DNA of 64,000 nucleotides from Actinomyces sp. ZJ308. GTDB lineage: Bacteria > Actinomycetota > Actinomycetes > Actinomycetales > Actinomycetaceae. The notes beneath the pieces were generated by a model. That model had not been told where the DNA came from. It was given only the letters and a program-made list of their open reading frames with translations, and made no database searches. Where the stretch lies: NCBI RefSeq assembly GCF_011752065.1, contig NZ_JAAIJY010000003.1, positions 1-64,000 on the forward strand, in the 5' to 3' direction. Positions within the stretch are counted from its first letter, which is position 1, and every line of letters begins with the position of its first letter. Below, piece by piece: positions 8,370 to 17,539 of this stretch. Made by a program: the position numbers and the translations under genes.

Positions 8370-8987
8370 ATGTCAGGACTCGTCGTCGATATCGTCGACC
8401 TGCCCCGTGCCACCGGCTCGGTCAAGAACCTGCGGATCCGCACCCCCGCCCCCGCCGATCTGGGCACCGAGGTCATCGGTGTGCCCGAGGGCAGCGACGT
8501 CGCCCTCGACGTCACCCTGACCTCGATGGACGACGGCGTCCTGGCCCGTGCCGACGCCGACCTCCACCTCCACGGCGAGTGCGTGCGCTGCCTGCGCGAC
8601 CTCGACGAGGACCGTACCGTGAGGATCGACGAGCTCTACCTCTTCCCCGAGGCCATCGAGGCCCAGCGGGCCGAGGGCGATGAGGAGGCCGACGAGCTCC
8701 TCGCCGTCGGGAGGACCACGCTGGACCTCGAGCCCGCCCTGCGCGACGCCCTGGTGCCCACGCTGCCGTTCCAGCCCCTGTGCCGCCCCGACTGTCCGGG
8801 GCTGTGCCCCGACTGCGGGCAGCGGCTCGAGGACCTGCCCGCCGACCACCACCATGAGGTCCTCGACCCGCGCTGGTCCGCGCTGGCCGGTCTGCTCCAG
8901 ACGGAGAGCGACCAGCGGACCGACCAGCAGAGCGACGGGGACGACGAGCAGGACAGTCGGGAAGACGCGCAGAGGGACCAGTCCTGA
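8370..8987 (+). CDS. YceD/DUF177 family protein
   Basis: The DUF177 family is linked to 23S rRNA maturation and usually lies next to rpmF. The 205-residue protein has the typical N-terminus ([13 protein letters not shown]), the [14 protein letters not shown] strand, and a C-terminal [13 protein letters not shown] cluster whose cysteines could hold zinc. The start is ATG 8370, 4 bp after a GGAGGA ribosome site; a GTG four codons earlier overlaps that site. The acidic glutamine-rich tail (about 35 residues) is an extension. The stop overlaps the rnc start by one base. The ribosomal L32 gene that normally follows is not here. Confidence 0.88.
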   Translation: MSGLVVDIVDLPRATGSVKNLRIRTPAPADLGTEVIGVPEGSDVALDVTLTSMDDGVLARADADLHLHGECVRCLRDLDEDRTVRIDELYLFPEAIEAQRAEGDEEADELLAVGRTTLDLEPALRDALVPTLPFQPLCRPDCPGLCPDCGQRLEDLPADHHHEVLDPRWSALAGLLQTESDQRTDQQSDGDDEQDSREDAQRDQS

Positions 8988-9781
8988 TGGCCCGACGCCG
9001 CACCGCCCCGCCCGCGCGCACCGACACCGAGGCACTCGTCTACCGCTGGGGTCCCGGCATCGACGCCGAGCTCCTCGACCTGGCCCTGACCCACCGCTCC
9101 TACGCCCATGAGAACGGCGGCCTGCCCACCAACGAGCGCCTGGAGTTCCTGGGCGACTCCGTTCTGGGCATCATCGTCACCGAGTACCTCTACCGCACCC
9201 ACGCGGCCGTTCCCGAGGGACAGCTCGCCAAGATGCGTGCGGCCACGGTCTCCGAGCCGGCCCTGGCCGCGGTCGCCCGTGACCTGGGGCTGGGGGAGTT
9301 CATCAGGCTCGGCAAGGGGGAGGCGCTCTCGGGCGGACGCGACAAGGACTCCATCCTGTCCGACACGGTCGAGGCCCTCATCGGGGCCACCTACCTCACC
9401 CATGGGCTTGAGGAGACCCGCACGGTCGTCACCCGGCTCGTCTCACGCTTCCTGGACTCGGCCCGCACCCGCGGTGCGGGCCTGGACTGGAAGACGAGCC
9501 TCCAGGAGCTCACCGCGGCCCACCAGCTCGGCAACCCCACCTACGAGGTGACCGGCACCGGCCCCGACCACCAGCGGGTCTTCGCCGCCAGCGCCATCGT
9601 CGACGGCCAGATCATGGGACAGGGCACGGGCAGCTCGAAGAAGATCGCCGAGCACGACGCCGCCGAGGCCGCCTACGCCGCCATCCTGGCCGCACGCGGC
9701 GACGGCGGACTCGACCTGCCCGGGGTCAACGAGGCCCTGCGCGCCGACCTGCTCACCCAGCAGGCCTCCCGGCAGAGCTGA
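8987..9781 (+). CDS. rnc: Ribonuclease III
   Basis: Cleaves double-stranded RNA in rRNA and mRNA processing. The 264-residue protein has the endonuclease signature [12 protein letters not shown] near residues 49-60, with acidic catalytic residues there and in [10 protein letters not shown] near residue 125, followed by the C-terminal double-stranded RNA-binding domain ([20 protein letters not shown] to [12 protein letters not shown]). One-base overlap (TGATG) with yceD and direct abutment with mutM show tight coupling. Confidence 0.97.
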   Translation: MARRRTAPPARTDTEALVYRWGPGIDAELLDLALTHRSYAHENGGLPTNERLEFLGDSVLGIIVTEYLYRTHAAVPEGQLAKMRAATVSEPALAAVARDLGLGEFIRLGKGEALSGGRDKDSILSDTVEALIGATYLTHGLEETRTVVTRLVSRFLDSARTRGAGLDWKTSLQELTAAHQLGNPTYEVTGTGPDHQRVFAASAIVDGQIMGQGTGSSKKIAEHDAAEAAYAAILAARGDGGLDLPGVNEALRADLLTQQASRQS

Positions 9782-10899
9782 TGCCCGAGCTCCCCGAGGT
9801 GGAGGTGGTGCGTGCTGGGCTCGCCCGGCACGTGACCGGACGCACCGTCACCCGCGTCGAGGTCCTTGATCCGCGCCCCCTGCGCCGCCAGGACGGCGGG
9901 GCGCAGGCCTTCGTCAACCGACTCACCGGGCGCACCGTCACCGCGGCCGTCCGGCGGGGGAAGTTCCTGTGGCTGCCCCTGGACGACGGCCACGCCCTGT
10001 CGGCCCACCTGGGCATGAGCGGCCAGCTGCTCGTGCGTGGCACGGCCTCCGCCACCGGAGCGGGACCCGGCCCCGAGTCAGCGAGCGCCGCGGCCTTCCT
10101 GGCCGATCCGGGCGCTCGGCCCGGCGGGCGTCCGGTGGACCTCAGCGCCACCGTCCAGCCCCGTTACGTGCGGGATCTTTCGATCTCCCCGCGCCACCTG
10201 CGTGTACGCATCCATCTCAGTACCTGCACGAGCACCGACATCAGTGCCGGAGGAGGCCAGTCCGTTCCGGGCCCGGGCTCCGGCGCGGTCCTCGACCTGG
10301 TCGACCAGCGCATGCTCGGCGGGCTGCACGTCGTCGAGCTGGTCCCCACCGCCGACGGCGCCCCAGGCGGGGCGGGCAGCCCGGAGCCGCTGCTGCCGGC
10401 CGACGCCACCCACATCGCCCGTGACCTGCTCGACCCCGCTCTGCAGCGCACCGGTCCCGGCGGGGTCGTCGCCCGGGTACGCGCCTCGAAACGCGCCATC
10501 AAGACCCTCCTGCTCGATCAGGGACTCGTCTCCGGCATCGGCAACATCTACGCTGACGAGGGCCTGTGGGAGGCCGGGGTGCACGGGCTGCGCCCCGGAT
10601 CGGCCCTCGGTCCCCGGGTCGTGGCCCGGATCCTCCGGTCCACGGCGGAGGTCATGGCCAGGGCCCTTCAGGCCGGCGGCACGAGCTTCGACGCCCTCTA
10701 CGTCGACGTCGAGGGGGCCGCCGGATTCTTCGCCCGTGAGCTCAGGGCCTATGGGCGCCAGGGCCTGGAGTGCCGTCGCTGCGGGGCCGCCATGGCCCGT
10801 GAGGTCCTGGCAGGGCGCTCCCACACCTACTGCCCCCGCTGTCAGACCCGGCCGCGACGGCCCGTCCGATCGCAGCCGACCCCGAGAGCCCCGAGATAA
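9781..10899 (+). CDS. mutM: Formamidopyrimidine-DNA glycosylase with an internal insertion
   Basis: Removes oxidised purines such as 8-oxoguanine and nicks the abasic site. The catalytic N-terminus PELPEVEVV (P2, E3), HLGMSGQLLV at 76-85, the helix-two-turn-helix LLLDQGLVSGIGNIYADE and the C-terminal zinc finger (CRRCG then CPRCQ) are intact. The protein is 372 residues rather than about 290: roughly 60 extra residues, rich in glycine, serine and proline, sit at 88-168 between the HLGMSG strand and VDQRMLGGL. The usual DxRxFG motif is DQRMLG, so the phenylalanine that helps probe the base is leucine. Activity is likely but lesion recognition may be altered. Confidence 0.93.
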   Translation: MPELPEVEVVRAGLARHVTGRTVTRVEVLDPRPLRRQDGGAQAFVNRLTGRTVTAAVRRGKFLWLPLDDGHALSAHLGMSGQLLVRGTASATGAGPGPESASAAAFLADPGARPGGRPVDLSATVQPRYVRDLSISPRHLRVRIHLSTCTSTDISAGGGQSVPGPGSGAVLDLVDQRMLGGLHVVELVPTADGAPGGAGSPEPLLPADATHIARDLLDPALQRTGPGGVVARVRASKRAIKTLLLDQGLVSGIGNIYADEGLWEAGVHGLRPGSALGPRVVARILRSTAEVMARALQAGGTSFDALYVDVEGAAGFFARELRAYGRQGLECRRCGAAMAREVLAGRSHTYCPRCQTRPRRPVRSQPTPRAPR

Positions 10900-10954
10900 C
10901 GGTGCAATGACGCAGCTGTTCATGTGACGTAGGTCCCCGGCCCCTGGTAATGTC

Positions 10955-11614
10955 ATGAGCATGTCACACACCCCCTCCTCGGAGATCGTCCGCGTCATGA
11001 TCGTGGACGACCACGAGATCGTCCGCCGCGGCATCGCCGAGATCATCGACCGGGCCGACGGGCTCGACGTCGTCGCCGAGGCGGGCTCCCGGGCGGAGGC
11101 GGTGCGCCGCGCCGAGCTGGTCCGCCCCGATGTTATCCTCGTGGACCTTCAGCTGCCCGACGGCACGGGGATCGAGCTCATGCAGGAGCTGCGCGACTCG
11201 GTGCCCCAGGCCCTGCCGATCGTGCTGACCTCCTTCGACGACGACGAGGCCCTGGCCGAGGCCCTGGCCGCCGGGGCCCGGGCCTACCTGCTCAAGACCG
11301 TCCACGGTGCCGAGATCAGTGACGTCGTGCGGGCCGTCGCCTCCGGCCGTGTCCTGCTCGACGAGCGCACCGTCACGCGTCGTCGGGCCGACCATGACGA
11401 TCCCACCGCGGACCTGACCAATGCCGAGCGCAAGGTGCTCGACCTCATCGGCGACGGCCTGTCCAACCGGGAGATCGGTGAGCGCCTCGGGGTCGCCGAG
11501 AAGACGGTCAAGAACCACATCACCTCGCTGCTGGCCAAGATGGGCCTGCAACGACGCACCCAGGTCGCCGCCTGGGTCGCCGGCCAGCGCGCCTCGGGCT
11601 GGCGCAACGGCTGA
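10955..11614 (+). CDS. NarL/LuxR-type response regulator (DevR-like)
   Basis: Receiver plus DNA-binding regulator, 219 residues. Receiver: acidic pair in MIVDDHEIVRRG, phospho-acceptor D in LVDLQLPDG, conserved K in AYLLKTVHGAE. C-terminal LuxR helix-turn-helix: LTNAERKVLDLIGDGLSNRE to AEKTVKNHI. It faces the GAF sensor kinase encoded at 11659-13818 and is the obvious partner, comparable to DevR/DevS of mycobacteria. A second ATG two codons downstream (10961) is an equally possible start. The cytochrome bd operon is a plausible target given the linkage. Confidence 0.9.
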   Translation: MSMSHTPSSEIVRVMIVDDHEIVRRGIAEIIDRADGLDVVAEAGSRAEAVRRAELVRPDVILVDLQLPDGTGIELMQELRDSVPQALPIVLTSFDDDEALAEALAAGARAYLLKTVHGAEISDVVRAVASGRVLLDERTVTRRRADHDDPTADLTNAERKVLDLIGDGLSNREIGERLGVAEKTVKNHITSLLAKMGLQRRTQVAAWVAGQRASGWRNG

Positions 11615-11624
11615 CGCCGCTCGT

Positions 11625-11648
11625 CCGGCCGCCGGGACCGGCGGCCGG
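11625..11648. terminator. Bidirectional GC hairpin between convergent regulator and kinase genes
   Basis: Perfect 10-bp arms CCGGCCGCCG / CGGCGGCCGG with a GGAC loop in the 44-bp gap between two convergent stop codons. No T tract. Confidence 0.65.
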
Positions 11649-11658
11649 CTTCCAGGAC

Positions 11659-13818
11659 TCAGCGCAGCCGACCGCCCCCGCCCAGCGGCACCCGCCAGGT
11701 GAAGCAGGTGCCGCGGCGCTCGCCGTCGGAGCGGGCCCGCGGGCCGATGACGAAGCTGCCGCCGTGGCGGCGGGCCCGTTCGGCCATGTTGGCGGTCCCG
11801 GAGCGGCGCTTGACGGACGGGTTCACCCCGATGCCGTCGTCGCGGCAGACGATCTCCACCACCGGGCTGCCCCGGAAGGGCTCGGCGTCCCCCGAGGCGT
11901 GACCCTCATCGTCCCCCGGACCGCAGCACAGCTCCGAGCCCGGAAGCACCCCCTCGATCTTGACGTCCACCGTCACCGAGGAGGCGTGGGCGTGGCGGGC
12001 CACGTTGCTCAGCCCCTCGCGCACCACGGCCACCATGTCGTCGGCGATGTCCGGGCCCACGACGGCGTCGACCGAGCCGATGAGCCGGTCCTCCTCGTCA
12101 CGGTCCACCTGGGCCAGGCCCCGGCCATCGACGCTCAGCAGGAGCGAGGGGGCGTAGCCCAGGGCGTTGCGGGCCAGAGAGGCCTCCCGCCGCAGCCGCT
12201 CGACGACACCGACGTCCTCGTCGCGATCCCGCAAGGAGCGCACGATGGAGCGGATCTGGCCCACGGAGTCGTCCACCGCCTCCAGGGCGGTGCTCAGCAC
12301 CGAGCACACCGTGTCCAGCTCCGCCTCGGCGCCGGTGCTCTCGTCACCGTCCCGGGCGGCGGCCAGACGCTCCCGGGCCGCCGAGATCTGCATGCCGGTG
12401 GCGAAGAGCTGCTGGATGGCCAGGTCGTGCAGGTCCCGGCCGATCCTGGCCCGCTCGTCCAGGAGCGTGGCCATCTCCTCGGCGTGCTGGGCATCGGCCA
12501 GCTCGAAGGCCATGGTGGCCTGGCCCGCCACGAGCTCGGCGATCTCCAGGTCCTGGGCGGTGAACGGGGCCGCGCCCGGGGAGCGCAGCAGCAGCATGAC
12601 GCCCACCCCCCGACCCCGGTGGATCATCGGGGCGTAGAGGGCCGGACCGAACCGGGCCAGCTGGGGGACCCGGAGGTCGCCGCCCCGCCAGGCGTCCTCC
12701 AGTGAGGCCACGACGAGGCCCGTCTGGTGGGCCAGGGTGGTCAGGGCCCGGCCCTCGGGCGGGAAGAAGGTGCCGACCAGTTCCTTGGCGTGCTCGCCGT
12801 CGGCGATCTCGCAGATCCAGCTCTGCCCGATGCTGGGCAGGATGAGTGCCGCGGTATCGGCGTGGGCGACCTGGCGGACCCGGTGGGCGATGAGGGTCAG
12901 CGCGTCGTCCTCCTCGGCGCCCGAGAGCAGCAGCGTCGTCAGCTCCTGGGAGACGGCCATCCACTGCTCACGATCACGGGCCTCGCGATAGAGACGGGCG
13001 TTCTCCACGGCCACGGCCGCCGCCTGGGCCAGGGTCAGGACCGCGTCGGCGTCGGAACGGGTGAAGCCCCCGGGTTTGTCGCACAGGTAGAGGTGCCCGT
13101 AGACCTGCCCGTGAAGACGCAGCGGCGCGGAGAGCAGGCTGCCGGTCTCCTCGTCCTCGATGGCGCCGGTGAAGGCCGAGGCCCTCCCCAGGTCGTTGTC
13201 GATGACCAGGCCGGTGCCCTCGAGCCCGCTGAGCAGGGCGTGCGCGGACGTGTCAGAGACACCCGAGACACCGGTCGCACCGGGGGCCTCGGCGCTGTTG
13301 CCGGCTCCCTGTGCCGCGCTGGAGGCGGTGCCGGCCATCTGGGCGAGCTCGTCGAGGGTAGCCGTGGGCACCCCGCTGCACAGCCCGGTGCCCGATCCCT
13401 CGGGGGAGGTTCCGGCCTCGACGGCCTCGACATCCATGTCCGCGTGGCTGAGCACCGCGATGGTTCCCCAGGAGGCGCCCGTGATGGAGCAGGCCGACTC
13501 CACCAGGCTGCGCAGCGCGTCGGGGACCCGTAGGGAGCTGGTGAGTCTCAGGGCCGCCTGGATGAGGTCGACGGTCGCCTCATCCAGGCTCGGCTGCAGG
13601 GCCGCCGCCTGGCGGCCCCGGGTGGAGACGAGCTGGTCGGCATGGACGGCGTAGGCCAGGCGCCCCGCCGCAGCGGTCTCCTCGGAGAGCGGTGCCACCG
13701 CCTCCTCGGTTCCTCGGACCGGCGTGTGGGGCTCTTCCGGCTCGTCCTCGGGCACACCGGGGAAGCCGGCGCTCTGCGGGAGCGCGTCTGCTGCGCGCTG
13801 CGGGTCGTGTGTCGTCAT
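11659..13818 (-). CDS. Two-GAF sensor histidine kinase (DevS/NarX-like), last gene of the cyd operon
   Basis: 719 residues from ATG 13818. Order: disordered N-terminus (1-80), GAF domain 1 (about 85-276) containing an alanine/serine/glycine-rich insertion near 136-205, GAF domain 2 (about 290-440), HisKA_3 helix with phospho-acceptor histidine in IGRDLHDLAIQQLF (about H464), and an HATPase domain (VVREGLSNVARHAHAS, then CRDDGIGV). No membrane spans, so it is cytosolic. Overall layout matches mycobacterial DevS/DosT, which sense O2, NO and CO through heme in GAF 1, but the HPPM segment carrying the heme histidine before FLGVP-like LLSAP is DEETG here. It starts 5 bp after cydC and is thus cotranscribed with it. 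Partner: response regulator at 10955. Confidence 0.88.
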   Translation of the reverse strand: MTTHDPQRAADALPQSAGFPGVPEDEPEEPHTPVRGTEEAVAPLSEETAAAGRLAYAVHADQLVSTRGRQAAALQPSLDEATVDLIQAALRLTSSLRVPDALRSLVESACSITGASWGTIAVLSHADMDVEAVEAGTSPEGSGTGLCSGVPTATLDELAQMAGTASSAAQGAGNSAEAPGATGVSGVSDTSAHALLSGLEGTGLVIDNDLGRASAFTGAIEDEETGSLLSAPLRLHGQVYGHLYLCDKPGGFTRSDADAVLTLAQAAAVAVENARLYREARDREQWMAVSQELTTLLLSGAEEDDALTLIAHRVRQVAHADTAALILPSIGQSWICEIADGEHAKELVGTFFPPEGRALTTLAHQTGLVVASLEDAWRGGDLRVPQLARFGPALYAPMIHRGRGVGVMLLLRSPGAAPFTAQDLEIAELVAGQATMAFELADAQHAEEMATLLDERARIGRDLHDLAIQQLFATGMQISAARERLAAARDGDESTGAEAELDTVCSVLSTALEAVDDSVGQIRSIVRSLRDRDEDVGVVERLRREASLARNALGYAPSLLLSVDGRGLAQVDRDEEDRLIGSVDAVVGPDIADDMVAVVREGLSNVARHAHASSVTVDVKIEGVLPGSELCCGPGDDEGHASGDAEPFRGSPVVEIVCRDDGIGVNPSVKRRSGTANMAERARRHGGSFVIGPRARSDGERRGTCFTWRVPLGGGGRLR

Positions 13819-13823
13819 CGTTC

Positions 13824-15716
13824 TCAGCTCGTCCGCCTCATGTGGGACGTGTCGTCCTGCTGCCTGTCCTGATCCTCCTGGGAGAGCGACCACCGGTAGG
13901 CCTCGGAGACCTCCTGGAGCTCGCGGTGACCGCCCCTGTGCAGGATAGTCGCCGGCACCTGCTCCTCGGCCGCTTGCGATGGGCGTCCCATGACCAGGAC
14001 CTCGTCGGCGTGCGCCAGGGCGCTCAGGCGGTGGGTGACCAGGAGCGTGCCGCGCCCCTGGCGGGCCCCCACCGTCAGCAGATCGGCCACGAGGCGGTCC
14101 GCCGTGGCCGCATCGAGGTGCTCACCGGGCTCGTCCAGGAGCATCAGTGGCGCGGGGGCCGCCAGCGCCCGGGCCAGAAGGAGCCGACGCCGCTCACCGC
14201 CGGACAGCGTCGTGGCGTCCGTCCCGATGATGGTGTCGACGCCGTCGGGCAGCGACTCGAGCCAGTCGCCGAGCCCGGCCTGCCTCAGCAGCTCGTCCGC
14301 CTCGGCGGGAGCCACGTCCCCCCGTGCCACGCGCAGGTTCTCCAGGACGCTCGTGTGGAAGACGTGCGCGTCCTCCGCGGTCAGGCAGACCCTGGCCGCC
14401 ACCTCGGGACGGGAGACCCGCCACGGCGGGACGCCGTCGAGCGTCAGCGTGCCGCCCCGGGGCTCCAGCAGCCCGGCCAACGTGGCCAGCAGGGTCGACT
14501 TCCCGATCCCCGAGGGACCCACGACCGCCACCCGGCTGCCGACCTCAAGATCCAGGTCGATGCCCTCGGCCACGACCGGGCCGCCCGGCCAGCCCACCGC
14601 CAGGTTCCTGGCCCTCAGGCGCGGCCCCCGCCCGGAGGGCGCAGGCAGCTCACGAGCCATGGTGGAGGTCGTGCTGCCGTCGTTGCTGGCGCCGCTGTCG
14701 CTGCGGGTGCTGGCCTCGGCCGTCTCGATGAGCTCCACGATGCGGCGGGCGGCGCCGGCCGATCGCACCAGCTGCACACTGGCCGGACCGAGCGCGGAGG
14801 TGGCCTCGAAGGCCGCCAGCGGAACCAGGACGATGACCGCCAGCCAGACCGGGCCGAGCTGACCGGCGGCCACGGCGCTCACCCCGACCACCAGGTTGCC
14901 CACGACCGCGATCCCCATGGCCGCGACATCCACGGCCGCCGCGATCGCCGCGGGGACCGCGGCCCGGTCGCGCAGCCGGACCAGGCTCTTCTCCCGAGAG
15001 GCGACCTGGCGCATGGAGTCCACCAGACGTCCGGAGACGGTGAGCTCCGGAGCACCCTCCAGAACCGCGAGCACCTCGGCGGACAGCTCGGTGGCCTCAT
15101 TCTGGCGGGCCTGCTCGGCGATCCGGGCGGAACGGAACGTGGCCAGCGGGGCCCCCAGCCCGGACAGCAGCAGGCATGCCGCCAGGATGAGGCCCGCCGG
15201 CCAGTAGACGAGACCGATCCCGACACAGGTGGCGGCACCCAGGACGGTCGCCACCGCCGCGGGCAGGTAGGCGCGCACCACGAGGTCGCCGACCGCGTCG
15301 ATGTCGGCCCCCACCCGTGCCAGGACGTCACCGCGGCGCAGTCCCACGACCGTGTCCGTGCGGGCCGAGGCCAGTGCCTCGTAGAGACGGGTGCGCAGGG
15401 CTCCCATACCCCTCAAGGCGGTGTCGTGCGAGACGAGCCGCTCGCAGTACCGCAGTACCGAGCGGGAGATGCCGAAGAGCCTCACCGCCACCGGCGCCAC
15501 CCCCAGCGCGACGATGTCGGGCATCTGTGAGGCTCGCGCGATGAGCCAGGCCGCCACCCCGGACAGGGCCACGGCCGAGGCCATCCCGGCCGTGCCGGCC
15601 AGCACCGCCAGGGCGAAGCGTGAGCGGTCCAGGTGCAGCAGGCCCACGGCCCGGTGCAGCGACCGTCGCTCCCGGGCGGACAGAGTCGGGGAGAGGATGC
15701 TGGTCACCGGGCTCAC
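13824..15716 (-). CDS. cydC: Cytochrome bd assembly ABC exporter subunit CydC
   Basis: Half of the CydDC heterodimer, which exports thiols (cysteine/glutathione in E. coli) and is needed to assemble cytochrome bd oxidase. 630 residues: six-span membrane domain (about 1-300), Walker A GPSGIGKST, signature LSGGERRR, Walker B LMLLDEPGEHLD, H-loop VTHRLS. Start is GTG 15716, overlapping the cydD stop as GTGA and preceded by AGGAGG; the frame open far upstream belongs to shadow sequence over cydD. It is followed after 5 bp by the sensor kinase. Confidence 0.92.
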   Translation of the reverse strand: MSPVTSILSPTLSARERRSLHRAVGLLHLDRSRFALAVLAGTAGMASAVALSGVAAWLIARASQMPDIVALGVAPVAVRLFGISRSVLRYCERLVSHDTALRGMGALRTRLYEALASARTDTVVGLRRGDVLARVGADIDAVGDLVVRAYLPAAVATVLGAATCVGIGLVYWPAGLILAACLLLSGLGAPLATFRSARIAEQARQNEATELSAEVLAVLEGAPELTVSGRLVDSMRQVASREKSLVRLRDRAAVPAAIAAAVDVAAMGIAVVGNLVVGVSAVAAGQLGPVWLAVIVLVPLAAFEATSALGPASVQLVRSAGAARRIVELIETAEASTRSDSGASNDGSTTSTMARELPAPSGRGPRLRARNLAVGWPGGPVVAEGIDLDLEVGSRVAVVGPSGIGKSTLLATLAGLLEPRGGTLTLDGVPPWRVSRPEVAARVCLTAEDAHVFHTSVLENLRVARGDVAPAEADELLRQAGLGDWLESLPDGVDTIIGTDATTLSGGERRRLLLARALAAPAPLMLLDEPGEHLDAATADRLVADLLTVGARQGRGTLLVTHRLSALAHADEVLVMGRPSQAAEEQVPATILHRGGHRELQEVSEAYRWSLSQEDQDRQQDDTSHMRRTS

Positions 15717-17464
15717 GCCTCCTCCTGCGCTGCGGTCGACTCGTGGGCGGGAGACGGGTCGGAAGAGGTGGCTGCTGGTGACGCCGGCTCCATCGGTTCG
15801 CTCGTCACCGGAACGGTCTGCTCGGCCAGTGCGATGAGCGCCGGGCGGTGGGCGATGACCACCACCGTGCGTCCCGAGGCGTGCAGCGCGCGCACTCCGG
15901 AGAGGACATGGGCCTCGCTGGCGGCGTCGAGGTGCGCGGTCGGCTCGTCCATGACCACCAGGGGCGCCGTCGAGCACAGGGCCCGGGTCAGGGCGAGTCG
16001 CTGGCGCTGGCCCACGGACAGGCCCACGCCACCGCTGCCCACAAGGGTGTCCCATCCCTGCGGCAGACCGGCCACCACCTCATCGAAACCGGTGGCCTGG
16101 GAGGCCTCCACCACTGATCCGGGCACGGTCTGCGAAGCGTCCGGCGCCGTGCCGGGCAGCACGTTGTCCAGCACCGTGCCCGGGGTGATGGTGGGGCGCT
16201 GGGGGACCCAGGCGATCTGCTCCCACCAGGTGACCGGGTCGATCTCGCCGAGATCGACGGCTCCGTCCGGTCCCTCGCCGTCGGGCACGACCCTCACCCG
16301 GCCCCGGTCAGCGGGCAGCAGACCGAGGAGGACCTGCGTCGTCGTCGTCTTGCCCGCACCCGACGGCCCGGTCAGGGCCACGAGGCCGCCGGGGCGGATC
16401 GTGGCACTCAGCCCCGCCGGGGCCCACGCTCCCCGGGCGGCCACGGACACGGCGTCGAGCTCGATCGTGGCCGTGCGCAGGTCGGGGGCCGGCAGCGTGC
16501 CGCGCGAGGGGACGGGGGTCTCAAGCACCTCGAAGACCGACTCGGCGGCGGCCACCCCGTTGGCCGAGGCGTGGAACTGGAAACCCACCTGCCTCAGCGG
16601 CTGGTACACCTCAGGCGCCACCATGAGCACGAGCAGACCGGTGAACAGGTCCATGCGGCCGGCCACCAGCCGGAACCCGATCTCGACGGCGATGATCGCC
16701 ACCGACAGCGTCGTGATGAACTCCAGGACCGCTCCCGACAGGAAGGCGATCCGCAAGGTCGACATGGTGGTGCGCCGGTAGGCGCGCCCCAGGGCGCGCA
16801 CCCGCTCGGTCGGCCCCTGCTCGCGCCCCAGTGCCTTGAGGGTGGGCAGCCCCGAGATGAGGTCGAGCACCTGGTCCCCCAGGACCTTCATGGCCTCCAG
16901 CCGCTCCTGGGAGACGGACTGGGTCATCCGCCCGATGAGGATCATGAAGATCGGGATGAGAGGCAGCGTGCACACCACGGCCACCGCGGCGGGCCAGTCC
17001 TGGGTGATGAGAACCAGGACCGTGGCCGGGGTGACGGTGGCGGCCAGCACCAGCTGGGGAAGGTAGCGGGTGAAGTAGGGCTCCAGGTCATCCAGGGCGC
17101 GAGTCAGCAGCGTGGCGGTCCCGGCGCCGTGCAGGGCCTGCCACCGCGGACCCAGCCGAGCGGCGTGCTCCAGGACCAGCCGTCGCAGCTCGACGATCGT
17201 CCCTGCCGCGGAGCGGTGGGCGTGAAGCTCCTGCAGGAGAACCACCAGCGCCCGGGCCACCACGACGCCGCCCAGGGCCATGACCAGACCCCTGACCGAC
17301 GCCGGTCCGGCACCGTCGGAGATGACCGCGGAGACGGCGCCCGAGATGAGGAACGCCTGCGCCACCACCAGCACGGCGGTCACCATTCCGGTCACGGCCG
17401 TGGCTGCGATGTATCTGCGCGCTGAGCGGGCGTAGCGCATCAGCCGGGGGTCGAGAGGCTTCAC
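15713..17464 (-). CDS. cydD: Cytochrome bd assembly ABC exporter subunit CydD
   Basis: Other half of the CydDC exporter, about 583 residues. Membrane domain first, then nucleotide-binding domain with Walker A GPSGAGKTT, signature LSVGQRQR, and Walker B LVVMDEPTAHLDA. The start is uncertain: GTG 17464 (VKPLDPRLMRYARS) resembles the usual N-terminus, while GTG 17503 and ATG 17440 are also in frame. Encoded 75 bp after cydB in the same direction. The signature reads LSVGQ rather than LSGGQ, a change common in CydD. Confidence 0.92.
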   Translation of the reverse strand: MKPLDPRLMRYARSARRYIAATAVTGMVTAVLVVAQAFLISGAVSAVISDGAGPASVRGLVMALGGVVVARALVVLLQELHAHRSAAGTIVELRRLVLEHAARLGPRWQALHGAGTATLLTRALDDLEPYFTRYLPQLVLAATVTPATVLVLITQDWPAAVAVVCTLPLIPIFMILIGRMTQSVSQERLEAMKVLGDQVLDLISGLPTLKALGREQGPTERVRALGRAYRRTTMSTLRIAFLSGAVLEFITTLSVAIIAVEIGFRLVAGRMDLFTGLLVLMVAPEVYQPLRQVGFQFHASANGVAAAESVFEVLETPVPSRGTLPAPDLRTATIELDAVSVAARGAWAPAGLSATIRPGGLVALTGPSGAGKTTTTQVLLGLLPADRGRVRVVPDGEGPDGAVDLGEIDPVTWWEQIAWVPQRPTITPGTVLDNVLPGTAPDASQTVPGSVVEASQATGFDEVVAGLPQGWDTLVGSGGVGLSVGQRQRLALTRALCSTAPLVVMDEPTAHLDAASEAHVLSGVRALHASGRTVVVIAHRPALIALAEQTVPVTSEPMEPASPAATSSDPSPAHESTAAQEEA

Positions 17465-17539
17465 CCTCCCAAGGATAGGGGAGTAGGCCCTAAGGCCCGA
17501 CACCTCCGGCTGATGCGCTCAGCAGCGCTCCACGTCAGC

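Noticed and set aside
13692-15530. 612-codon plus-strand frame over cydC
   Set aside because: Arg/Gly/Gln-rich shadow of the CydC exporter gene.
15717-16055. N-terminal extension of CydC
   Set aside because: The extra 113 codons are Arg/Pro/Gly-rich, lie entirely within cydD, and the GTG at 15716 has an AGGAGG and a GTGA overlap.
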